Source: Nitrososphaerales archaeon TH1177 (GTDB lineage: Archaea; Thermoproteota; Nitrososphaeria; Nitrososphaerales; Nitrososphaeraceae). Taken from it: a DNA stretch of 9,965 nucleotides. Below are positions 1 through 6,080 of this stretch, piece by piece; positions within the stretch are counted from its first letter, which is position 1, and each line of letters begins with the position of its first letter. A model generated the notes under the pieces. That model saw nothing but the letters and a program-made list of their open reading frames with translations. It did not search any database and had not been told where the DNA came from. Made by a program: the position numbers and the translations under genes. The stretch is taken from NCBI GenBank assembly GCA_014523515.1, contig JAATVJ010000212.1, positions 1 to 9,965 of the forward strand, given 5' to 3'.

Positions 1-3000
1 ATAATCATTCATTTTGAATCTATTACGGATATCTAAAGCAATATATACATATTTCTCAACAGAATTTCTTGTGACAGTTTGAATTAAATTATTACCACAT
101 CCAAGACATTTACCTGCTATTGGTATTCTACGATATTTCTCTCCACAATTAGTACATCTAAATGCTTGTGACGAATAAGAACGCATATTTCCCATAATAT
201 CAGGTATAATGTGAGTAGTAAGAACCATAGAAGCCACCTCATCTGGAATAACTGCATTAATCAATTTGGCTGTCGAAATCTGCATATCTAATTTTTCGTT
301 CATAGTAGTTAGTCTAGAATATGCACTACGTTTTTCTTCAGTTGTTAATAAATTAGTATGATGAGTAAAAAAATAATTATAAAATTGTAATTCAGAACCA
401 ATTCTATCTTTAATAATATCAATATTATTTGATAAATTTTCTGCTTTTACATATTCTAATGATTTTTCATATAATTGTAGTGGATAAGTTGAAGTAACAT
501 CAATATTGAGAGCCTGTCTTTGTACCTCATGAGGTAAAACAATGGGTTGAACCAATAAAGGAGCATCCATCAATCCTCCAATTTTATCTGGAAGAAATTC
601 TTTTGAAAAATTTAAGAATACATCCATTAATAACATAATAGAATCTGCATCACCATCGCAATCCCTACGTTTAGCAGAATGCCACATTGGAGATGCTAGA
701 CATACTTGCGAATTGGTATATCCTATAATTCTTCCTATGATTCCCACGGATGTATGTGGAGCAAGTCCTATTATTATATGACCTATTAAATCCTCTATAG
801 ATGAAGCATTATAAAATGGTTCAAGTTTATATAATTTTAATAGTTCTTTGTCTATATATTTAGATACTCGAAGTAAATGATTTGCAGTATCTATAGGTAA
901 TACTACATCTTGAATGAAAATTTCTAATAATTGATCTTCATTAGATAAATCTTTTCCATAAAAATCTTTAGAATATCCTAGTTTCCTTAATTTATCGACA
1001 TTAGTCATGATCCACTTAGGCTTAAAATGAGTTAATGGTTCATTAGTTGCATCATAACGTATTGTTCCGTCTTTGAAAGCATATAGATCATATTTTTGTC
1101 TTAAAATTCCTTTTTCTAATGGTTCAGCAGATTTATTTTTTCCCATTAAAATCTTTACACCTTTTAATGGTTCTTTAGATTGTATTTCCAAAATTTTTTC
1201 TGCCTCTTTTAACATTTTTTTAAGAGGATATTTTACTGGAGAATATGTTTTTCCTTCCCTTCTACATTTAGTACATCTATTAGCTACTTCTTTTTTACCA
1301 TTATTATTTCCAGCTTTAATTGTTTCTCTACAAATTCTACAAATATAATTCATAGGTGTCTCAGATAAACAATTTCTGCATTTAGTGCTAACTGATGGCA
1401 GATTACAAGTTTTACAATATCTATTAGCTATTTCTGTATAAAGAATTTCTTCTTTTGATGCCTTAATTAAATCTCGTGTCGGACCTCCTTTATTTCCTAC
1501 TGGAAATAAAACATGTACTGGCGGTTTCATTTTTCTTTCAGCCGCTTTTTCTGGTCTTCCAACACGTACAGCTATTGATGAAGAAAATTTTGGTTTTAGT
1601 AAAATTCCAGAAATTTTTATTATATATTCTATTGAAGAGGAGTTTAATGATTCATAATCATTTTGATTATTTATATCATTGCAAAGTAACATATATAATG
1701 AATTAATTTGATTTAAATCCGTTAATTCTATTAAAGAATTATTATTATTATTATGATTTTTTATTGAATGTGTTACTCCTAAACGTTCTAGTATATCCTT
1801 TAATATTTCGTTATATACAATTGAAAATGATTCATAATAATAGTGATCAGTATGAGCTTTATGTAAAATTAAATCATCATCATTATTTTTTTCAATAATT
1901 GATTTTTTTAAAAATTCATTTCTTAGTAAAATGACTTCCTCTACAGATATTGATTCCCAATAAAAAGAATATTTAGGATGTAAAGCAATACTCAATATTT
2001 TACTAATTAAGAATGCTTCTTTCAGTGTGGGAATTATTTCAATAGGATTATTAGCTAATTTAAATAATCGTTGTTTGTCAATGTATTTTATAATTTCATT
2101 AATAGATTGATCATTGGTATAGTTGTTATTATTATTATTATCAGACAGTGACTTTATTTTAATTTGTAATTCTAATGCCCATATTTCTTCAACATATGAT
2201 GCTGGAAATAATTTTGCGTTATTTTCTAAAAAATCACCATAACTAATTAAAATATCTCCCAAATAAAGGATGGTATCTATTCTATTTTGAATTTGACGTG
2301 CATGTTCTATAGATAAAACATAAGTTACAGTTCCGTCATCTAGTTTCACTAAAGGAGGCTCTATTGAGTCAACTAATGCAATTGTTGCAGCCTTCCCAGG
2401 TATATCAATTTTAATTTGAGTTCCTACTACTATTGCATAATTTAATAATATAGGAACAGTAGGATGAATTCCTATTGTGGAAAATCCTGTATTATAGCAT
2501 CTACCATATCTTAACCTAAATCCGCCAATTTTATTAGACATTGACAAAACTGGTCTACCAGTTATTACTTCTGACATCCTATGATGTACTGTATCGTCTT
2601 CACTAGATCCTTCTTTTTGAATTGCTCCTTTAAGATCCTTTAGCCACTCCCATCCATCTAAACCTAAGGTATCTATTATTTTTAATAATTTTCTACTTCT
2701 TCCAATCAAACCATCATTCATAACTCTTAAAGCACCGCCACGGACTCTATCTGTATTGATTCTTTTCATTCCTCTATGGCCAACAATTTCTACAGGATCA
2801 GTATCTACTCCATCTAATTCTACTGGTAAATTACTAATACATTTTATTACATCTTCATCTAAAATTTTAAATTGAAAATTTCCAACTTCTCTTTCATATA
2901 TACGTAATTCCTCGACAAATCGTCCTGTTTCATCATCAAAGCAGTTGGCTTGATATTTACTCAAACCAACCGCTTTTCTTACATGGTCAGCAATTAACAT

Positions 3001-3516
3001 TGTTAATGCTGCTTCTGTACCACCAGCAGATCTAATTGGTCCAGCAAATGATATGGAAAGATATTTACTTCCATCAGCATTAGTCTTAATTTTCACATCC
3101 GATATTCCTTGTAATGGTGCAACAGTTACTCCTTCGGTTACTATAGCAAGGCTTACTCTAACTGCATTATCTAATCTAGTTGGTAAATCATCAGTACTAT
3201 ATTCACCTTGTGCAATTTCTTCAGAAATCTTTAATGCTGCCTTTTCTTTAGTTGTTTCTGATAATAAATCTCTTAATCTCTTTGTGATGTTAATATCATG
3301 CATTTTAGCTACTCTATCAGCTAAATCATAGACTATCCTTGACTCAATTCTATCAGAGACATCAATTCCTTGTATTCGTGCATCATTGGCTATTAGATAA
3401 ATTTTATTTAATGATTCAAGGAGAATATTATGGTAATTATTATAAAAAAAAGGGCTTTTTAAATTACCTAATTCCTGAATTGAATTCTCATCTAAAAATT
3501 GAAATTGATTTATCAT
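1..3516 (-). CDS. polC: DNA polymerase D large subunit DP2, C-terminus cut by window edge
   Basis: The frame is open for 1172 codons from an ATG at 3516 to the window edge. DP2 is the catalytic subunit of the archaeal replicative polymerase PolD and pairs with DP1 (7294-8889). An N-terminal block contains IRSAGGTEAALTML, followed near residues 231-280 by ELDGVDTDPVEIVGHRG and GLIGRSRKLLK, all typical of the family. The double-psi-barrel active site is RRDCDGDAD at about 950-958, with D954 and D956 the expected catalytic aspartates. It is uninterrupted, whereas some archaea carry an intein there. Three zinc-binding Cys4 sites are visible: C701/704/713/716, C726/729/748/751 and C1121/1124/1137/1140. 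Asparagine runs at 460-465 and 589-593 sit in a poorly conserved segment. The start lies 2 nt after the GGGP synthase stop, indicating co-transcription. Only the last part, where a PCNA-binding tail would be expected, is missing. Identification is very secure. Confidence 0.97.
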   Translation of the reverse strand, partial: MINQFQFLDENSIQELGNLKSPFFYNNYHNILLESLNKIYLIANDARIQGIDVSDRIESRIVYDLADRVAKMHDINITKRLRDLLSETTKEKAALKISEEIAQGEYSTDDLPTRLDNAVRVSLAIVTEGVTVAPLQGISDVKIKTNADGSKYLSISFAGPIRSAGGTEAALTMLIADHVRKAVGLSKYQANCFDDETGRFVEELRIYEREVGNFQFKILDEDVIKCISNLPVELDGVDTDPVEIVGHRGMKRINTDRVRGGALRVMNDGLIGRSRKLLKIIDTLGLDGWEWLKDLKGAIQKEGSSEDDTVHHRMSEVITGRPVLSMSNKIGGFRLRYGRCYNTGFSTIGIHPTVPILLNYAIVVGTQIKIDIPGKAATIALVDSIEPPLVKLDDGTVTYVLSIEHARQIQNRIDTILYLGDILISYGDFLENNAKLFPASYVEEIWALELQIKIKSLSDNNNNNNYTNDQSINEIIKYIDKQRLFKLANNPIEIIPTLKEAFLISKILSIALHPKYSFYWESISVEEVILLRNEFLKKSIIEKNNDDDLILHKAHTDHYYYESFSIVYNEILKDILERLGVTHSIKNHNNNNNSLIELTDLNQINSLYMLLCNDINNQNDYESLNSSSIEYIIKISGILLKPKFSSSIAVRVGRPEKAAERKMKPPVHVLFPVGNKGGPTRDLIKASKEEILYTEIANRYCKTCNLPSVSTKCRNCLSETPMNYICRICRETIKAGNNNGKKEVANRCTKCRREGKTYSPVKYPLKKMLKEAEKILEIQSKEPLKGVKILMGKNKSAEPLEKGILRQKYDLYAFKDGTIRYDATNEPLTHFKPKWIMTNVDKLRKLGYSKDFYGKDLSNEDQLLEIFIQDVVLPIDTANHLLRVSKYIDKELLKLYKLEPFYNASSIEDLIGHIIIGLAPHTSVGIIGRIIGYTNSQVCLASPMWHSAKRRDCDGDADSIMLLMDVFLNFSKEFLPDKIGGLMDAPLLVQPIVLPHEVQRQALNIDVTSTYPLQLYEKSLEYVKAENLSNNIDIIKDRIGSELQFYNYFFTHHTNLLTTEEKRSAYSRLTTMNEKLDMQISTAKLINAVIPDEVASMVLTTHIIPDIMGNMRSYSSQAFRCTNCGEKYRRIPIAGKCLGCGNNLIQTVTRNSVEKYVYIALDIRNRFKMNDY

Positions 3517-3518
3517 TT

Positions 3519-4259
3519 TTACACTTTTCTTATTAACTGAATGATATCAGATAATTTTTTTTCCCAATTATTATCATTTTCAATCATTGTTCCAACAACT
3601 AGAATGTCCGCACCGGCTTCTGCCAACTGTTTAGCAATCTCAGGATTTCGAATGCCTCCTCCTACAATTAATATCCCATCATAGTATTTACGCACTGAGT
3701 TGACCATTTCCGGACTTATATGTTGATTTGCGCCAGAACCTGCTTCTAGATATAAGAATCGCATTCCAAGATACTGAGCTGCCAATGAATACATTATTGC
3801 CAAATTAGGTTTATGAAAAGGAATTCCCTTAGCTTGTCCTACAAACCATGCTGTTGTTCCTTCACCAATTATCAGATATCCTGTTGGCAATGCTTCTAAT
3901 TTAGCTTTTTTCACTCCTAAAGCTCCCAATGCTTGAGCTCCAGTGATAAAATATGGGTTTTCTGAATTAAGCAGTGACATAAACAATATGGCATCAGCAT
4001 TTGGTGATACACCTGTGACATTTCCTGGGAATAATATCACAGGAATATTTACAGATAATTTTATTTGTGAAATTATTTTAGATAATTCAATTTGATCGAT
4101 TATTGACGATCCACCAATTAAAATTGCAGATGCTCCTAGTTCTTCAACTCTTTTTGCTATAGATATAACATTTGTTGAATTTTCTGAATCGATTAATGGA
4201 AAACAAAGAGTACCATATCGTTTTATTTCATTTAAAATATAATTTTCTACACTATTCAA
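3519..4259 (-). CDS. Geranylgeranylglyceryl phosphate synthase (GGGPS/PcrB family)
   Basis: This 246-residue TIM-barrel enzyme should join geranylgeranyl diphosphate to sn-glycerol-1-phosphate, the first ether-bond step of archaeal membrane lipid synthesis. Family signatures in order are LIDSEN (22-27), ILIGGSS (46-52), LFPGN (76-80), ALPTGYLIIG (123-132), YLEAGSGA (170-177), GGGIRNP (200-206) and VVGTMIE (221-227). The glycines and the acidic residue that hold the phosphate and substrate are present. The usual LIDP reads LIDS here, keeping the aspartate. The start is TTG at 4259, directly after an in-frame TAG. No ATG or GTG occurs before the conserved barrel begins, so TTG is strongly supported. 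It is the first gene of a two-gene unit with DP2, and a TATA-like box lies just upstream. Confidence 0.95.
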   Translation of the reverse strand: MNSVENYILNEIKRYGTLCFPLIDSENSTNVISIAKRVEELGASAILIGGSSIIDQIELSKIISQIKLSVNIPVILFPGNVTGVSPNADAILFMSLLNSENPYFITGAQALGALGVKKAKLEALPTGYLIIGEGTTAWFVGQAKGIPFHKPNLAIMYSLAAQYLGMRFLYLEAGSGANQHISPEMVNSVRKYYDGILIVGGGIRNPEIAKQLAEAGADILVVGTMIENDNNWEKKLSDIIQLIRKV

Positions 4260-4273
4260 CTATTCTGGAACCA

Positions 4274-4294
4274 TATTTAAATATAATATCTCCT
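4274..4294 (-). promoter_or_regulatory. Predicted promoter of the GGGPS-DP2 unit
   Basis: On the minus strand a TATATTTAAATAT element is centred about 22-26 bp before the TTG at 4259. It is preceded by the purine-rich AGGAGA, a plausible BRE. This spacing would give a transcript starting at or next to the start codon. AGGAGA is too far from the start (about 30 nt) to be a ribosome binding site. Since all the surrounding DNA is AT-rich, the call rests mainly on spacing. Confidence 0.45.
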
Positions 4295-4426
4295 AAAAAA
4301 TATTTTTGGTTTCTAATTATTATTCTTTTAGAAAATAACTTATCCTTTTATTATTTTATATTTTTGATATTACAACAACCTATAGAAAATTACATTGAAA
4401 AAATTTCCTAATAATTATTATGAAGA

Positions 4427-4436
4427 TTTTTATAAA
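4427..4436 (+). promoter_or_regulatory. Predicted TATA box of the 4457 gene
   Basis: TTTTATAAAG lies with its centre about 25 bp before the ATG at 4457, the distance expected for a leaderless archaeal transcript. No Shine-Dalgarno-like sequence lies directly before the ATG. Together with the GGGPS promoter it makes the 4260-4456 interval a divergent promoter region. I see no RNA gene there. Confidence 0.45.
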
Positions 4437-4456
4437 GAAAAAGTTACTATACAAAT

Positions 4457-4840
4457 ATGTATAGTACGGGTATAGATGATGAATTAGAATTTAACTATAT
4501 TTTAGACTTTTTTATTCAAAAAAATTTATTTACAAAACGACAAATATCAATAATTTATAACAAAAAGAATCTTCATCATTTTAAGAATAAAATTAGTCCA
4601 GGCGCATATTATAGACAAGTTAAACAATGTAAAATAAAATATGAACGGTTAATCTATACAATACTTTTATTTAGATTAATAAATTTAATGGATAGCAATA
4701 CAATGAATATAATTGAATCAATCGTTAAGCAAATAGGTAGTTTATCACAACAAGACCTACATCACAAGAATAATATCACTATTCCAAATGATATCATTCG
4801 TGTAATAGATCAAATTGTAAAAAAGACTAGTAAAATCTAG
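4457..4840 (+). CDS. Unknown small protein beside the origin
   Basis: This is a 127-residue, basic, mostly helical soluble protein that I do not recognise. It starts at ATG 4457 behind a well-placed TATA box and has no signal peptide or membrane segment. The most distinctive part is residues 45-77, around KISPGAYYRQVKQC followed by the hydrophobic helix of LIYTILLFRLI. The segment LFTKRQISIIYNKK (24-37) has the length and spacing of a helix-turn-helix but is too weak to call. The C-terminal third is polar, with a final helix (about 110-126). It runs in the same direction as the winged-helix gene 67 bp downstream, which has its own TATA-like element, so co-transcription is possible but not required. 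A DNA-binding role would fit the charge and location but is a guess. Confidence 0.75.
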   Translation: MYSTGIDDELEFNYILDFFIQKNLFTKRQISIIYNKKNLHHFKNKISPGAYYRQVKQCKIKYERLIYTILLFRLINLMDSNTMNIIESIVKQIGSLSQQDLHHKNNITIPNDIIRVIDQIVKKTSKI

Positions 4841-4870
4841 TTTATGATATTATATATATAAAAAAAGTAG

Positions 4871-4885
4871 ATAAAAATATATTAG
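4871..4885 (+). promoter_or_regulatory. Predicted TATA box of the membrane winged-helix gene
   Basis: ATAAAAATATATTAG is centred about 28 bp before the TTG at 4908, consistent with a leaderless start. The whole 67-bp gap to the previous gene is AT-rich, so the element is not unique. Confidence 0.35.
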
Positions 4886-4907
4886 ATTGTGATACTTGTG
4901 ATATTAT

Positions 4908-5600
4908 TTGAATCTTGACTATTCTATATTTATAATCACAGCCATTTTCTTTATTATTGGCATTTTAATATCATATCTTTTAAAATCAAAAAATATCAAA
5001 CAAACCGCCAACCCATTACCAAAGATAGATAATATGGAGATTATAGAAGCAATCGAGAATCATAAACAAATACAAATAGATACTATTATGCACAGAATTA
5101 ACGATATACAGGTTAAATTAGACTTAATTGAATCGATATTATCCAAGTTGTCAAAGATGTCTTTAACCGATAGTAATATAACAAACCTTAGTACAAATAT
5201 CACAGAAACATCAAAAGTGACGTCACAAGATATCATGTCTGGTGATGTAATTCGTGAAACTAGCCCTACAATATCACACCAGCATATAAAGAGCAATAAT
5301 CCTATTGTTTTAACTGATAAGCAGAATGCAACTAATTACTATATTCTTAAAATTCTTTTAAAAGAATCTTTAACTTCAAATGAGATAAAAAATGCTATTG
5401 GTAGAACTAGAGAGCATACAGCACGATTAATGAAAAAACTTTATGATCTTAAATTAGTAGATAGAGAAATTACTACAAAACCTTTTAAATATAGATTAAC
5501 AGAACAAGGAAATAAGTATATTAAAGATCATATAGAAAAAAATGACTCTGATTCATCATCATCTCCTCCTAATAATACTTTATTTGATTTAACACAATAA
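4908..5600 (+). CDS. Membrane-anchored winged-helix DNA-binding protein
   Basis: This 230-residue protein has three recognisable parts. Residues 5-24 (IFIITAIFFIIGILISYLL) form one transmembrane helix followed by lysines, which suggests the rest faces the cytoplasm. Residues about 43-84 form a charged helix with heptad-like hydrophobic spacing, probably a coiled coil for dimerisation. After a polar Ser/Thr/Asn linker, residues about 138-207 form a MarR-like winged helix: SLTSNEIKNAIG is helix 2, RTREHTARLMKKLYDLKLV the recognition helix, and KPFKYRLTEQGNKYI the wing and last strand. The tail is acidic and Ser/Pro-rich. TTG at 4908 directly follows an in-frame stop, and the first internal ATG (residue 43) would delete the membrane helix, so TTG is preferred. 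It is the last gene before the predicted origin. It could be a membrane-tethered regulator or an origin-associated factor. The sequence supports the architecture, not the role. Confidence 0.85.
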   Translation: MNLDYSIFIITAIFFIIGILISYLLKSKNIKQTANPLPKIDNMEIIEAIENHKQIQIDTIMHRINDIQVKLDLIESILSKLSKMSLTDSNITNLSTNITETSKVTSQDIMSGDVIRETSPTISHQHIKSNNPIVLTDKQNATNYYILKILLKESLTSNEIKNAIGRTREHTARLMKKLYDLKLVDREITTKPFKYRLTEQGNKYIKDHIEKNDSDSSSSPPNNTLFDLTQ

Positions 5601-5716
5601 CATTAATATTTATTAACATCTTAACAATTTTTTGAAACTTCAAAAATCAACTATTATCATGCATAAGATATTTATGATTGTTAATATAAAAATTTTTTAT
5701 TAAACGCATTTTTTGT

Positions 5717-5751
5717 TGCAGTAGAAATTAAGGGGTCGATAATCTCTTTTT
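5717..5751 (+). repeat. ORB element 1, first copy of 35-bp direct repeat
   Basis: The core CAGTAGAAATTAAGGGG (5719-5735) matches the archaeal ORB pattern CAGTGGAAAC-N-AAGGGG in most positions, including the terminal G-run. The following tail TCGATAATCTCTTTT is also identical in copy 2. Orc1/Cdc6 is the expected ligand: its winged helix would read the CAGTGG-like part and its AAA+ domain the G-run side. Confidence 0.85.
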
Positions 5752-5776
5752 AACAAACTTAACATTACTTTAACAC

Positions 5777-5811
5777 TGCAGTAGAAATTAAGGGGTCGAT
5801 AATCTCTTTTT
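5777..5811 (+). repeat. ORB element 2, second copy of 35-bp direct repeat
   Basis: This copy is identical over all 35 positions to 5717-5751, and the copy starts are exactly 60 bp apart. Its G-run points into the AT-rich stretch 5812-5874. The T-run at its right end extends to eight Ts (5807-5814). Confidence 0.85.
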
Positions 5812-5814
5812 TTT
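5807..5814 (+). terminator. Possible oligo-T terminator
   Basis: Eight consecutive Ts end the second ORB copy about 210 bp after the stop of the membrane winged-helix gene. Archaeal RNA polymerase can terminate at T-runs without a hairpin, so this could stop transcription before it reaches the AT-rich part of the origin. It may equally be only part of the repeat. Confidence 0.25.
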
Positions 5815-5874
5815 CAATAAATTTTATAACATCACTACTATTGTTAATATCTTGTTATTCTTATTTTTAATATA
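5812..5874. other. AT-rich spacer between facing ORBs (candidate unwinding element)
   Basis: By direct count, 9 of 63 bases are G or C. It lies between ORB 2 (plus) and ORB 3 (minus), whose G-runs both point inward. This is the arrangement in which initiator dimers flank a DNA unwinding element. Confidence 0.5.
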
Positions 5875-5898
5875 CCAGTCCCCCATTGTTTCTTTTGC
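5875..5898 (-). repeat. ORB-like element 3, inverted
   Basis: Read on the minus strand the site contains GCAAAAGAAACAATGGGGG. Against CAGTGGAAACAAAGGGGG it keeps the CA, the GAAACAA block and the five-G run at the same spacing. It is inverted relative to the other three, as expected for one half of a facing ORB pair. Confidence 0.65.
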
Positions 5899-5920
5899 AA
5901 ACCTATAGGTAAATAAATTC

Positions 5921-5944
5921 AATTTAAAATAATTTAAAATAATT
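5921..5944. repeat. Tandem AATTTAAAAT repeat
   Basis: Two exact copies of the 10-mer AATTTAAAAT stand head to tail, followed by AATT of a third. Each unit spans close to one helical turn, so its A/T tracts would be in phase. This could bend or destabilise the DNA of the predicted origin. Confidence 0.6.
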
Positions 5945-5989
5945 CTTTAGTTTAAATTAATTGATTTAGATCTTTATATTGTTAGTTAA

Positions 5990-6018
5990 TAACATGTTAA
6001 TAATATAATAACTAGTTA
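5990..6018. promoter_or_regulatory. Two TAAC-N2-GTTA palindromes, possible operator
   Basis: TAACATGTTA (5990-5999) and TAACTAGTTA (6009-6018) are both perfect 10-bp palindromes with the same half-sites, centred 19 bp apart and 60-90 bp before the orc1/cdc6 start. Paired symmetric sites of this kind usually bind dimeric helix-turn-helix regulators. No ligand can be named. Confidence 0.35.
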
Positions 6019-6035
6019 ATTTAAATTTGAAGTTG

Positions 6036-6059
6036 GAATAGTAAGTAAGGGGTCGGGGG
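6036..6059 (+). repeat. ORB-like element 4 in the orc1/cdc6 leader
   Basis: GAATAGTAAGTAAGGGGTCG shares 16 of 20 positions with the two identical ORBs when aligned on AAGGGGTCG, and continues into a second G-run. It ends about 21 bp before the TTG of orc1/cdc6. Initiator bound here would sit on its own promoter, suggesting autorepression. Confidence 0.65.
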
Positions 6060-6080
6060 TTATATGTATGGTGAAATATT

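Larger units (their letters stand above)
5911..6030. other. Extremely AT-rich tract (candidate DNA unwinding element)
   Basis: By direct count only 13 of 120 bases are G or C. The left part carries a tandem 10-mer AATTTAAAAT repeated about 2.4 times (5921-5944). The right part carries two palindromes of the form TAAC-N2-GTTA. It lies between ORB 3 and ORB 4 and next to orc1/cdc6, so it competes with 5812-5874 as the first melted segment. Confidence 0.5.
5601..6080. other. oriC: Predicted chromosomal replication origin (oriC)
   Basis: This 480-bp gene-free region lies directly before orc1/cdc6, the usual place for archaeal origins. It contains four sites resembling the origin recognition box, whose known pattern is roughly CAGTGGAAAC-N-AAGGGGG. 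Two are identical and direct (5717-5751 and 5777-5811), one is inverted (5875-5898), and one is direct and more diverged (6036-6059). The G-runs of the second and third sites face each other across 63 bp of about 14% GC. A further 120 bp between the third and fourth sites is about 11% GC. ORB pairs around easily melted DNA form the standard archaeal origin layout. No coding frame or RNA gene is apparent in the interval. Confidence 0.85.

Noticed and set aside
640..680. Possible intein at the DP2 active site
   Set aside because: The DCDGDAD motif is continuous with conserved flanks, with no splicing domains.
1073..3536. Plus-strand open frames at 1073-1348, 1476-1706, 3053-3331 and 3339-3536
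   Set aside because: They lie antisense within the clearly coding DP2 frame, lack recognisable motifs, and their hydrophobic content is what reversed AT-rich coding DNA produces.
4172..4411. Plus-strand frame of 79 codons over the GGGPS start and promoter region
   Set aside because: Half overlaps GGGPS antisense and the rest is low-complexity Phe/Ile/Leu from AT-rich non-coding DNA.
5060..5296. Minus-strand frame of 78 codons inside the membrane winged-helix gene
   Set aside because: It is antisense to a gene with clear domain structure and shows no conserved motif of its own.
5661..5675. Small hairpin CATAA-GATAT-TTATG after the winged-helix gene
   Set aside because: A five-base-pair AT stem is expected by chance in this composition and no T-run follows directly.
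5717..5811. Two 35-bp repeats with a 25-bp spacer, superficially like a minimal CRISPR array
   Set aside because: There are only two copies, no cas genes are nearby, and the repeat core matches the ORB directly before orc1/cdc6.
5901..5910. Palindrome ACCTATAGGT beside ORB 3
   Set aside because: It is a perfect 10-mer but single, with no second copy in the window, so no function can be argued.
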